The notes: a model not told the origin generated them from the sequence alone. DNA of 15,482 nt from Deltaproteobacteria bacterium (GCA_021815525.1 JAKAGN010000016.1:1-15482), one strand, 5' to 3'; numbered from the stretch's first letter, positions 8,347 through 15,146 are shown. Made by a program: numbers and translations.

Positions 8347-8402
8347 AAAAAAAGCGTTCATAATTTGAACGTTCAAAAATTGAACGTTCAAATTATGAAC
8401 GC
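8347..8402 (-). terminator. Intrinsic terminator of the SCP2/transketolase operon
   Basis: On the minus strand a perfect 23-bp stem (8402-8380 with 8376-8354) and 3-base loop is followed directly by seven T (8353-8347). It lies 155 bases after the stop of the last gene of the leftward operon. The stem is AT-rich but very long. On the plus strand no T-run follows, so it is directional, though the hairpin could also stabilise the end of the convergent TPR transcript. Confidence 0.7.
8356..8400. repeat. Three tandem 15-bp palindromes GTTCA-N5-TGAAC
   Basis: Three abutting units, 8356-8370, 8371-8385 and 8386-8400, each GTTCA, five A/T bases (TAATT, AAAAT, AATTA), then TGAAC. The first and third spacers are reverse complements, which makes the whole block one perfect palindrome. 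The joints create two copies of the 12-bp palindrome TTGAACGTTCAA (8365-8376 and 8380-8391). The regular 15-bp phasing is more than a terminator needs and resembles an array of protein-binding sites. Confidence 0.8.
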
Positions 8403-8446
8403 ACCAATCACAACTCCCTGAAAATAAATCGCTTATATTTCATGCC

Positions 8447-8472
8447 CGGTCCGGCCCCGGCAGGCCGGATCG
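8447..8472 (+). other. GC-rich hairpin at the end of the TPR operon
   Basis: A 10-bp stem with one G-U pair in plus-strand RNA (CGGTCCGGCC with GGCCGGATCG) and a 6-base loop. No T-run follows on either strand, so it is a weak terminator or mRNA-end candidate for the TPR operon. The rest of the convergent gap 8403-8556 is AT-rich with nothing I can name. Confidence 0.35.
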
Positions 8473-8556
8473 AAAAAGCCTTCAAATGGTTGATTTTCGT
8501 GCTTTTCCCCGCCATGCCTTTCAGTATATATCATAAAATCAAGGCGTTTGATGCCA

Positions 8557-9330
8557 TTATGTAATGAGGTCCTGTATCTTCACCATGAAGTCCCCCACGT
8601 TTCCGCCGTACTCGGGCGAGCCCTCCACCTGAAGGTACCCGTTTTTCACCGCCGTCACCATGTCCACGTCGTTTAAGACTATGGGCATGGCCCCCTCAAC
8701 GCCGTTGAAGCGCATGTGGACGAAGGGCCGCCGCCTGGTGTAGACGCCCCGGCCCGCCTGGCTTTTGCCGGCCTTGACCCGAAGATACGCCGCGATGCCC
8801 TCGTCCACCGATATCTGGTATACGCGCTCGGGCTGCTTTTTGGTCCAGGCCGCCATCTCGGGGTCCCCGCCCTTGTTGTACTGGGAAAGGGCCGTGGTGA
8901 TCATGTAGAAGGTCATCTTGACCTTCAATCGCCTTTTGGCGGGGTCCTTGGGCCGGGCGTTGGGCATGAGGATCATGAGGCCCAAGAGGATGGAGAATAC
9001 CTTGGCCAGAAGCGGGAGCCGCCAGATGCCCTTGATGAAGGGCACCGCCGGCTTTCCGGCGAACATGGCGTTCATCCGGCCCACGCTCCTGAAGACGAAG
9101 GAGATGTCCGGGTTCTCGCATATGCCCTGCTCGACGGAAAAGGCCCCCTTGTCGAACACGAGGCAGGCCCCCACGTCGCCATCCTTGTCCCGGGCCTTGA
9201 ACTGTATCTTCGCCGTAACCCCGGCGAAGCGCCGCTTCATCTTGGGCTCGTCCTCCAGGAGGACCTTGATCACCGGCAGCACGGCCCTCAAAAATATCCG
9301 GGCCGCCATCAATTCACGTTCCGTGGCCAT
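8557..9330 (-). CDS. SCP2-like lipid-binding protein A (last gene of the operon)
   Basis: 257 residues from ATG 9330, with GAGGTG about six bases upstream. Residues about 35-125 resemble an SCP2 sterol-carrier domain: a beta segment ending LVFDKGAFSVEQG, then PDISFVFRS, then the helix and turn AMFAGKPAVPFIKG and LPLLAKVF. A second SCP2-like half follows at about 180-257 (LRVKAGKSQAGRG, MRFNGVEGA, GYLQVEGSPEYG). It has no signal peptide; a hydrophobic stretch at 108-124 is probably part of the lipid-binding fold. By family knowledge SCP2 domains bind hydrophobic ligands such as fatty acyl chains or sterol-like lipids. It is a paralogue of the operon's first gene (12888-13661), which has exactly the same length. 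It could present or store a lipid substrate or product of the enzymes between them; that role is inference. Confidence 0.7.
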   Translation of the reverse strand: MATERELMAARIFLRAVLPVIKVLLEDEPKMKRRFAGVTAKIQFKARDKDGDVGACLVFDKGAFSVEQGICENPDISFVFRSVGRMNAMFAGKPAVPFIKGIWRLPLLAKVFSILLGLMILMPNARPKDPAKRRLKVKMTFYMITTALSQYNKGGDPEMAAWTKKQPERVYQISVDEGIAAYLRVKAGKSQAGRGVYTRRRPFVHMRFNGVEGAMPIVLNDVDMVTAVKNGYLQVEGSPEYGGNVGDFMVKIQDLIT

Positions 9331-9402
9331 AAATGCACCTCAGATTTTGTTATCCGCCAAGTCCGATGCGGCTGCTTTTCCTTTAATCCTCTACCCACCC
9401 CA

Positions 9403-9522
9403 GGCCGGTCACAAGCGATGAAATGCAAGGCGCGCGAGCGAGCGGCGAAGGGAGCGTATAGTTCATACGTGACCGAGCCGCGAGGCGAAGCGCAACGCAG
9501 CAGTTCGCGCTTGTGGACGGCC
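9403..9522. repeat. Structured intergenic repeat, copy 1
   Basis: A roughly 120-base imperfect palindrome, ten bases after the stop of the transketolase C-terminal subunit gene. The 94-base core (9416-9509) aligns with copy 2 (10603-10696) and shares the blocks CGATGAAATGCAAGG, GGGAGCGTA, TACGTGACCGA and CAGCAGTTCGCG. Pairing: outer stem GGCCG/CGGCC (9403-9407, 9518-9522), a 2x2 internal loop GT/GA, stem CACAAGCG/CGCTTGTG (9410-9417, 9508-9515), GCGC/GCGC (9432-9435, 9490-9493), GCGGC/GCCGC (9442-9446, 9477-9481) and apical CGTAT/ATACG (9455-9459, 9465-9469). It has no credible coding frame. It is a REP/MITE-like element or a structured RNA. Confidence 0.8.
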
Positions 9523-9532
9523 GCCCGGATGC

Positions 9533-10543
9533 CTAAACCTCGTCTTCCCAGTCCTCGTCCGCCTCGAACTCGATCTTCATGACCTCCCGGACCTTGGCCA
9601 CCACGCCGTCGGTGTCCAGGCCGTAGTGGGTGTAGAGGTCCTCGGGATAGCCCACCTCGCAGAAGCAGTCGGGGATGCCCACCGGCACGAAGGCGCAGCC
9701 CTTGCCGGAGCGGGCGATGACCTCCGCGACGGCGGTCCCCAGCCCCCCCAGGGTGTTGTGCTCCTCGAAGGAGATGAGGCGCCGGGTGTCCTTGACCGCC
9801 GAAAGAACGGCCTCGGAGTCGATGGGCTTTATGGTGTGCATGTTCAAGACGCGCACCGAAAGGCCGTCCTCCTCCTTGAGTATCTTCGCTGCCTCCATGC
9901 AGGGAAGCACCGTCACGCCGCAGCAGATAAGGGTGATGTCGGCGCCCTCCGAGAGGGTGACGGCCTTACCGATGCGGAAGCCGTAGTCCTCCTTCTCGTA
10001 GAAGCGCGGCTCGAAGCCCCGGCCTATGCGGATGTAGACGGGCCCGTCCCATTCCACGCAGGCGCGCACGGCGTTGGCGGTCTCCACGCCGTCGGCCGGG
10101 ACGATCACCGTCATGCCGGAAAAGGAGCGCATGATGGCCAGGTCCTCGGTGCAGTGGTGGGTGGTGCCGGCCTGGCCGAAGGAGGCCCCGGCGTGGGTGG
10201 CGATGCTCTTCCCGGGAAGGTGCTGGTAGCAGATGTCGGTGCGCACCTGCTCGGCCGCCCGCATGGAGGCGAAGGCCGCCATTGTTGAGACGAAGGGGAC
10301 AAGCCCCGACTTGGCCAGGCCCGCGGCCACGCCGAAGAGGTTCTGCTCAGCCACCCCCACGTTGAAGAAGCGCCCGGGAAACTTGTCGCCGAAGGCCCCT
10401 ATCTTGGTGGACTTGGCCAGATCCGCCGAAAGCCCCACGATCTTTTCGTTCATGGCCCCCAGGTCGCAAAGCACCGTGCCGTAAATCTCGGCCTGGGTCA
10501 TGCTGTCCGCGTCGTAGACCGTCCAGGTGAGTCCGGTTGCCAT
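9533..10543 (-). CDS. Transketolase C-terminal subunit (split transketolase/DXS-like)
   Basis: 336 residues from ATG 10543. A strong ribosome site (GGAAGGGGG, 10559-10551) seven bases upstream rules out the longer frame from 10615, which would begin inside the repeat. It has the pyrimidine-binding domain and C-terminal domain of transketolases. The cofactor-activating glutamate is E66 in RFFNVGVAEQN, and GTTHHCTEDLA and a PADGVE segment match split transketolases. The C-terminal domain begins about 200 (GKAVTLSEGADITLI), and there is a very acidic tail (EADEDWEDEV). By family knowledge it pairs with the N-terminal subunit encoded just upstream to make a ThDP enzyme that moves two-carbon ketol units. 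The unusual neighbours suggest a dedicated pathway rather than the pentose phosphate cycle, but the substrate cannot be read from sequence. Confidence 0.93.
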   Translation of the reverse strand: MATGLTWTVYDADSMTQAEIYGTVLCDLGAMNEKIVGLSADLAKSTKIGAFGDKFPGRFFNVGVAEQNLFGVAAGLAKSGLVPFVSTMAAFASMRAAEQVRTDICYQHLPGKSIATHAGASFGQAGTTHHCTEDLAIMRSFSGMTVIVPADGVETANAVRACVEWDGPVYIRIGRGFEPRFYEKEDYGFRIGKAVTLSEGADITLICCGVTVLPCMEAAKILKEEDGLSVRVLNMHTIKPIDSEAVLSAVKDTRRLISFEEHNTLGGLGTAVAEVIARSGKGCAFVPVGIPDCFCEVGYPEDLYTHYGLDTDGVVAKVREVMKIEFEADEDWEDEV

Positions 10544-10550
10544 TTGTAAA

Positions 10551-10559
10551 CCCCCTTCC
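10551..10559 (-). promoter_or_regulatory. Ribosome binding site selecting ATG 10543
   Basis: Minus-strand GGAAGGGGG sits seven bases before ATG 10543. It fixes the start of the transketolase C-terminal subunit and leaves the 170-base gap to the previous gene for the structured repeat. Confidence 0.65.
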
Positions 10560-10588
10560 GAAGGCCCGCTTAAACAGGCGGGATGTGA

Positions 10589-10710
10589 AGCCTGGATAAA
10601 AACGATGAAATGCAAGGAGCGCGATAAGCCAATGAGGGAGCGTACTCTTTTGTACGTGACCGAACTTGGCTTTGAAGCGCGACACAGCAGTTCGCGTTTT
10701 TAGACAGGCT
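10589..10710. repeat. Structured intergenic repeat, copy 2
   Basis: Fills most of the gap between the two transketolase subunit genes and starts three bases after the stop of the N-terminal subunit gene. Same orientation and architecture as copy 1, with different paired sequences: outer stem AGCCTG/CAGGCT (10589-10594, 10705-10710), 2x2 loop GA/GA, stem TAAAAACG/CGTTTTTA (10597-10604, 10695-10702), GCGC/GCGC (10619-10622, 10677-10680), AAGCCAA/TTGGCTT (10626-10632, 10666-10672) and apical CGTAC/GTACG (10641-10645, 10652-10656). Pairing is kept while sequence changes, so the fold itself appears to matter. Confidence 0.8.
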
Positions 10711-10713
10711 GTC

Positions 10714-11553
10714 TCAGGCTTTGCCGTAGTAGCGGTCAACTGAGGCCTTGGCCTTGGCGAGAAGCTCCGAATCCAGGCCGCCGTAGTGCCACTTCACCTG
10801 GTTCTCCATGAAATCGATGCCCTTGCCCTTCACCGTGTTGGCCAGGATCAGGACCGGCGCGCTCCTTTCAGAGTGGGCGAAGTCCACGGCATCGGAAAGG
10901 GCCGCGAAGTCGTGGCCGTCCACCTCCTTTACGATGAAGCCGAAGGCGCGCCACTTGTCGGCGAAGGGCTCGAGGCCCATCACCTGCTCGGTGGGGCCGT
11001 CGATCATGAGCCGGTTGCGGTCCACGAAGGTTATGAGGTTCGTCGCCTTGTAGTGGGAAGCGGCCATTGCGGCCTCCCACACCGAGCCCTCGTTGCACTC
11101 GCCGTCGCCCAGGATGCAGTAGGTGCGCCAGGATTTCTTTTGCACCCGCGCGCCCAGGGCCATCCCGAGCGCTATGGGAAGCCCGTGGCCCAGGGAGCCC
11201 GTGGAGGCGTCCACGCCCCTCACCTTGCCGCCGTCTAAGTGCATTCCGAAGGGGGATTGGAACTTGTTGAAATTTTTCAGAAGATCGAAGTCGAAGTAGC
11301 CCTTCCGGGCGAGTACCGGCGCGTAGGCCACCCCCGCGTGGCCCTTGGAGAGCACCACCCGGTCGCGGTCCTCCCAGCCGGGCCTTTTGGGATCGATGTT
11401 GGCCACCTTGTAGTAGAGGAGGACCAGGATGTCGATGACCGAAAGCCCGCCGCCGATGTGGGCGCCCCCGGCCCAGCCGGTGACGTCGATGATGTCACGC
11501 CGAAGCGACCAGGCCGTTTCCGAAAGCCGTGCGATTTCCTCTTTCTTCAGCAC
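10714..11553 (-). CDS. Transketolase N-terminal (ThDP-binding) subunit
   Basis: 279 residues from GTG 11553, with GGAGG nine bases upstream and only two bases after the stop of the aminotransferase gene. It is the usual length for the N-terminal half of split transketolases. Visible family features are AHIGGGLSVIDIL (H32), SKGHAGVAYAPVLARKG (H72), STGSLGHGLPIALGMAL (H123), and the diphosphate/magnesium motif GDGECNEG at 149-156 ending in DRN at 178-180. By family knowledge it binds the ThDP diphosphate and needs the C-terminal subunit to make the active site. The tight spacing points to coupled translation with the PLP enzyme, suggesting the two reactions belong together. Confidence 0.93.
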   Translation of the reverse strand: MLKKEEIARLSETAWSLRRDIIDVTGWAGGAHIGGGLSVIDILVLLYYKVANIDPKRPGWEDRDRVVLSKGHAGVAYAPVLARKGYFDFDLLKNFNKFQSPFGMHLDGGKVRGVDASTGSLGHGLPIALGMALGARVQKKSWRTYCILGDGECNEGSVWEAAMAASHYKATNLITFVDRNRLMIDGPTEQVMGLEPFADKWRAFGFIVKEVDGHDFAALSDAVDFAHSERSAPVLILANTVKGKGIDFMENQVKWHYGGLDSELLAKAKASVDRYYGKA

Positions 11554-11555
11554 CG

Positions 11556-12797
11556 TTATTTTCCTCCCTCTTTGATGGCCCGGAACGCGTCGTCCACGAT
11601 GTCGAAGGTCCTCTGCAAGTCCTCATCCGTGTGGGCGGTGGAGACGAACCAGTTGTGATGGCTCGTGAAGTAGGCCCCGCGCCTGGTGCACTCGCCGCAC
11701 CACTTCTGCATGAGGACCAGGGACGGATCGTCGGTGAGCCTCAGGTAGGGCATGGAGGGCGCGCCCGAGACCTTGAGGGTAAAGCCGTGACCCTTGGCGA
11801 TCTCCACCATGCCCTTCAAAAGCTTGTCGCCGAACTCCAGCATGATCTTGGGCCCGTCGATTCGCTCAAGCTCTTCGATGCAGGCCAAGGCCGCGGCCAT
11901 CGGCACCGCCGAGAACCAGTAGGAGCCCGTGTAGAAAACCCGGGCCGCGTCGTTCTTGAGGGCCTCGGCGCCCACCAAGGCCGATATGGGGTAGCCGTTT
12001 CCGATGGCCTTGCAGAAGCAGACGAGATCGGGCTTGAAGCCGAAGTGGGCGTGGGAGCCGTGGACGTCAAGACGGAAGCCGCAGCGGATGTCGTCCACGA
12101 TAAGGACGATCCCCTTCTTGCGGCACAGATCCTCCACCTTCTTCCAGTAGCCGGGCGCGGGCATCTCGTTATCCGCGAAGGTGGGGTGGTGGTAGGGCGT
12201 GGCCATGAAGGCCGCGACGTTTTCGGGGTTTTCGGAGACCACCCGCTCGAAGGCCGCGAAGTCGTTCCAGGGGATGCGCACGATGTTTTGGGCGTCCTCC
12301 TCGATCACGCCGTGGTGGCCGAAGCCCTGGGTCCAGGGCGCCACGCCGTGGTAGCCGCCCTTTATGGCCACGATCTTCTTCCGGCCCGTGGCGGCGCGGG
12401 CCACCATCACCGCGTAGGTGGTGGTGTCGCCGCCGTTCTTGGCGAAGAAGGCCCAGTCCGCGCCGGAAACGAGGTCCGTGAGCTTCTCGGCCAGCTCCAC
12501 CATGACGGGGGCAGGGGCCGTGAGGCAGTTGCCCAGCTTCCTCTGCTTTTTCGCGGCCTCGTCCACCTTGGGGTGGTTGTAGCCCAGAACCATCGGGCCG
12601 TAGGCGCACATGTAGTCGATGAACTCGTTGCCGTCCGGGTCCGTGAAGCGGGAGCCCGTCCCCGAGGCCGCGTAAAACGGGTAGTCGGAGGGAGGGATCA
12701 GGGGCGCGGGGCTCATGTGCCCGTAAATGCCGCAGGGGATGACCTTGGCGGCCCTGTCGAAAAGGGCCTGGGATTTTTCAAAGGTGAAGGTTTTCAC
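11556..12797 (-). CDS. Class III PLP aminotransferase, glutamate-1-semialdehyde aminomutase-like
   Basis: 413 residues from GTG 12797, with an AAGGGA ribosome site nine bases upstream. The fold-type I, class III (HemL/GSAM-like) pattern is clear: TDPDGNEFIDYMCAYGPMVLG (48-72 region), NGGDTTTYAV at 121-130, GYHG at 148-151, the PLP-ring aspartate in LIVDDIRCGFR (D235), and the Schiff-base lysine K263 in CFCKAIGNGYPISALVG. It differs from true HemL around the lysine, where HemL has a GGGLPVGA-type sequence, and in NGGDTTT in place of NSGTEAT. With split transketolase genes next door, it probably aminates or isomerises a keto or aldehyde compound of a specialised pathway rather than making 5-aminolevulinate for haem. 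The exact substrate is unknown. Confidence 0.9.
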   Translation of the reverse strand: MKTFTFEKSQALFDRAAKVIPCGIYGHMSPAPLIPPSDYPFYAASGTGSRFTDPDGNEFIDYMCAYGPMVLGYNHPKVDEAAKKQRKLGNCLTAPAPVMVELAEKLTDLVSGADWAFFAKNGGDTTTYAVMVARAATGRKKIVAIKGGYHGVAPWTQGFGHHGVIEEDAQNIVRIPWNDFAAFERVVSENPENVAAFMATPYHHPTFADNEMPAPGYWKKVEDLCRKKGIVLIVDDIRCGFRLDVHGSHAHFGFKPDLVCFCKAIGNGYPISALVGAEALKNDAARVFYTGSYWFSAVPMAAALACIEELERIDGPKIMLEFGDKLLKGMVEIAKGHGFTLKVSGAPSMPYLRLTDDPSLVLMQKWCGECTRRGAYFTSHHNWFVSTAHTDEDLQRTFDIVDDAFRAIKEGGK

Positions 12798-12887
12798 GTC
12801 TTATTTCCCTTTCCCCGCCTTATTCTCTTGAAACCATCTTGATAAGCGCGGAACCCCCTATTGCCGGAGGCGCAACGGCGCGCACCC

Positions 12888-13661
12888 TCATGGAGCGAGA
12901 TATACGGGAATGCGGTCCAGGACCCTCGACAAGGCGTCCAGGAAGGGCATCTGCCCCCAGATGGCCACCTCGCCCTTGGCAATGGCGGCAAAGGCGTCCA
13001 TCTTCTGGTTCAGGAAGGCGTTGGCCACCGCGAGGTCCTTCATGTACATGAAGGCCGCGGGCTTCTCGGCCTCGCCTGCCTTCGCCGTAATCTTTCCCTT
13101 GTCGAACTCGATGTGGGCCGCGGGCCCCTCCGGGAGCACCTTCAGGAGCACCGAGCCGCTTCCCAGCCCCGCGGTGGATGCCCTGGAGAAAGCCTCTCCC
13201 GCCGCCATCTCCGCCGCGGCGAAGGCCGCCGTGTGGAGCGTGAAGAGGGTGTTCAGGGCCAGATACCCCGGGTCCTTCAAAAGCGCGTCCGTGGGCTTCA
13301 AAAAGTACTCCAGCCGCTCGGTGAGCTTGGGGAACTTCTTGGCCAGAAAGGGGAGCTTCAAAAAGCCCTTCACGGGGATGGGGTTGGCCTTCTCCGAGAA
13401 CATCCGGTTAAGGTGCCGCGGCGAAAGGAAAAAAAGCGAGATGGTGGACTTTCTGGCCGCGCCCCGGCCCACGGTGCAGCGGCCGCCCGAAAACGACAGG
13501 AAGGCCTGGGGGCCCCCCATCACGGTGAACTGGATGGTCTCGTTCCAATCGGCCGTCATCCGCGCCGACTCGGGGTCCCTCACCACCAGCTCCTCGAGAT
13601 TCTTGAGGACCGCGAAAAGGTTCAGATGGGCCAGAACGAGGTCGTGCTCGGACGTTTTCAT
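12888..13661 (-). CDS. SCP2-like lipid-binding protein B (first gene of the operon)
   Basis: 257 residues from ATG 13661, preceded by AAGGAGG at good spacing. It appears to hold two SCP2-like halves. The first (about 35-125) contains ISLFFLS, LNRMF and VKGFLKLPFLAKKF and aligns with protein A; by eye 16 of 37 positions from ISLFF to LAKKF are identical. The second (about 165-252) contains HIEFDKGKITAKAG, FMYMKDLAVANAFLNQK and KGEVAIWGQMPFLDAL. A segment at about 135-160 is unusually rich in Ala. There is no signal peptide. The gene ends 90 bases before the aminotransferase gene. By family knowledge the fold carries a hydrophobic ligand; a lipid-linked substrate for the operon is inference. 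A general DUF-type assignment is the alternative. Confidence 0.65.
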   Translation of the reverse strand: MKTSEHDLVLAHLNLFAVLKNLEELVVRDPESARMTADWNETIQFTVMGGPQAFLSFSGGRCTVGRGAARKSTISLFFLSPRHLNRMFSEKANPIPVKGFLKLPFLAKKFPKLTERLEYFLKPTDALLKDPGYLALNTLFTLHTAAFAAAEMAAGEAFSRASTAGLGSGSVLLKVLPEGPAAHIEFDKGKITAKAGEAEKPAAFMYMKDLAVANAFLNQKMDAFAAIAKGEVAIWGQMPFLDALSRVLDRIPVYLAP

Positions 13662-13730
13662 GGACCGGCCTCCTTGGACGCTTTAAAGAAAAACGGCGGC
13701 GCGAACGCAAAATATGAAAGGATGATTTAT

Positions 13731-13759
13731 CCACTACGCGCAACTGAACGCCGTGTCAA
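13731..13759 (-). promoter_or_regulatory. Candidate promoter of the SCP2/PLP/transketolase operon
   Basis: A perfect -35 box TTGACA (13759-13754) lies on the minus strand about 95 bases before the first gene of the operon. At 17-base spacing the -10 is poor (TAGTGG), running into GATAAA slightly downstream. A weak -10 would fit an activated promoter or another sigma factor. Position and the -35 box are the only support. Confidence 0.3.
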
Positions 13760-13770
13760 TAGGCCGGGTC

Positions 13771-13801
13771 CATTTTTTTAATGGGTATTAAGAAAAAAAT
13801 G
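13771..13801. repeat. AT-rich inverted repeat between GNAT gene and SCP2 operon
   Basis: CATTTTTTT (13771-13779) and AAAAAAATG (13793-13801) pair perfectly, and inside them TTAAT/ATTAA (13778-13782, 13787-13791) pair around GGGT as an alternative. It lies 58 bases after the stop of the GNAT gene, where its T-run on the minus strand (13799-13793) could help end that transcript, and just upstream of the operon promoter candidate. The rest of 13662-13858 shows nothing else I can name. Confidence 0.4.
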
Positions 13802-13858
13802 TTTTCCCCGGCTCCCTCCCTGCCCCGCAAGGACTTTCAGGCATTTATAGGGTAGTTG

Positions 13859-14359
13859 CTACTCCTCGGCAAGGAAGGCCTCATGGAAGTGGACGACACC
13901 CTGCGGAACCTTTTCGGAAAAGGGCAGGATGAAAAAGTACTCCGGCGGCACCCCCTCGTGAACCAGGCCGGAATCGTTCCTGAAGCCGAAGCGCGGGTAA
14001 TAGGCGGGATCCCCCACCAGGAGGCAGCCTTGTGCGCCCAAGCTCCCGAGAATCGACAGGCCCTCGTCGATGAGGGCCTTTCCGATGCCTTGCCTGTGGA
14101 GGGCGGGAAGCACCGAGACCGGCCCGAGACCGTACCAGCCCGGGCTGCCGTCGGAAAAGGCGACGGGCGAGAAGGCCACGTGGCCTACGACCTTTCCGTC
14201 GATCTCCGCCACCAGCGAGAGGCTCAAGGCTCCCGCGGCGCGCAGCTCCCTTAGGATGAACTGCTCAGTGTTCCGGCTGATGGGAAGGGTCTTGAAGGCG
14301 GCGATGGTGACCTCGGCGATGGCGTCGATGTCGGCTGGCGTTTCTTTCCGGATGATCAT
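13859..14359 (-). CDS. GNAT-family N-acetyltransferase, YhbS-like
   Basis: 166 residues from ATG 14359. The GNAT fold is plain: beta-strand start MIIRKETPADIDAIAEV, the acetyl-CoA pyrophosphate loop RQGIGK at 89-94 after the strand GPVSVLPALH, and GDPAYYPRFGF at 116-126, a hallmark of the YhbS-type subgroup. By family knowledge it transfers acetyl from acetyl-CoA to an amine in the cytoplasm; the acceptor for this subgroup is generally undefined. It follows the DUF1003 gene by 70 bases on the same strand and may be cotranscribed with it. A link to the amino product of the neighbouring operon is possible but not supported by more than proximity. Confidence 0.9.
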   Translation of the reverse strand: MIIRKETPADIDAIAEVTIAAFKTLPISRNTEQFILRELRAAGALSLSLVAEIDGKVVGHVAFSPVAFSDGSPGWYGLGPVSVLPALHRQGIGKALIDEGLSILGSLGAQGCLLVGDPAYYPRFGFRNDSGLVHEGVPPEYFFILPFSEKVPQGVVHFHEAFLAEE

Positions 14360-14429
14360 TCTTTAATCCGATTCCTTTGACGGTTCCTTTGGGGGCGTCC
14401 GATGCGGCAAGGCCGGCGGAGAGGCCTTC

Positions 14430-15146
14430 CTACTTTTTCTTCAGCATGGCCGCGGCCGAGCGCACCTCCTCCAAAAGCTCCATCTGAAGCTCCTGAAGCT
14501 CCAGGAGCCGCTCCCACTGGTGCGACATAAGGTGATCCAGCTTCTGGTGCAGGTTCCTTATCTCAAGCTCGGCCTTGAGGTTGACCTGGTAGTCGTGCAT
14601 GGAGCTTTCGCGGTCGCGGTCCTCCTGCCTTTTCTGACTCATCATTATTATGGGGGCCTGTATGGCCGCCAGGCACGAGAGCACGAGATTCAAGAAGATG
14701 AAGGGATAAGGGTCGAATGGGTGCCTCAGGAAGGTTAGAGTGTTGATGGCCATCCACGAAAAAAGCACCACGGCGAAGGTTGTGATGAAGGTCCAGCTTC
14801 CGCCGAAATCGGCGATCCTGTCCGCGAGCCTCTGGCCCAGGGTGAAGTTTTCCCCCATGTCCCGGATGGGATCGTGGGCGAAGATTTCGCCCTGCCGCAG
14901 GCTTTCGATCACCTCGTTTTCAAGGGCCGTAAGCTCGCCCTTCTCGCTCCGGATCATCTCCTCCACCAGCTTTCCCCGGTAGGCGTTGAGATCGGTGGCG
15001 CAGATCCATCCGTGCTCGTCGAAGCTGCCGTGGTCTCTCCTTATGGCCTCGGCCAGGGCTGAGCGCACCAGCATGCCGGGCTTCAGATCCTTTTTGGAGC
15101 CGCAGATCTGGCAGATCTCTTCCTTCCTCGTTCTTGCGCGACTCAT
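14430..15146 (-). CDS. DUF1003 family membrane protein
   Basis: 238 residues from ATG 15146, with a GGCGGA purine run close upstream. The N-terminal part has CQIC at 12-15 and HGWIC at 45-49, a possible metal-binding set seen in this family. The DUF1003 core (about 100-180) has the typical GQRLADRIADFGGSWTF, two transmembrane segments (about 116-137 and 147-169) and the conserved stretch FDPYPFIFLNLVLSCLAA followed by QAPIIMMSQKRQ. The C-terminus (185-236) is a Leu/Glu-rich coiled coil (EIRNLHQKLDHLM, LLELQELQMELLEEV). It is an inner-membrane protein, probably oligomeric through the coiled coil. No biochemical role is established to my knowledge. Confidence 0.93.
   Translation of the reverse strand: MSRARTRKEEICQICGSKKDLKPGMLVRSALAEAIRRDHGSFDEHGWICATDLNAYRGKLVEEMIRSEKGELTALENEVIESLRQGEIFAHDPIRDMGENFTLGQRLADRIADFGGSWTFITTFAVVLFSWMAINTLTFLRHPFDPYPFIFLNLVLSCLAAIQAPIIMMSQKRQEDRDRESSMHDYQVNLKAELEIRNLHQKLDHLMSHQWERLLELQELQMELLEEVRSAAAMLKKK

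Noticed and set aside
8356..8400. Possible CRISPR-like or direct repeat array
   Set aside because: The units abut without spacers and are palindromic; no cas genes are present.
10565..10582. Short inverted repeat CCCGC/GCGGG before the transketolase C-subunit gene
   Set aside because: Only 5 bp with a loose loop; could affect the ribosome site but is not strong enough to list as a feature.
10347..10739. 130-codon minus-strand frame across the gap between the transketolase subunit genes
   Set aside because: It reads through structured repeat copy 2 and overlaps both neighbouring genes in another frame; no ribosome site and no conserved product is expected from a palindromic repeat.
11529..12842. 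437-codon plus-strand frame; similar long frames at 8716-9582 and 12861-13781
   Set aside because: Shadows of the aminotransferase and SCP2-like genes; low-complexity products rich in Gly, Val, His and Arg without recognisable motifs.
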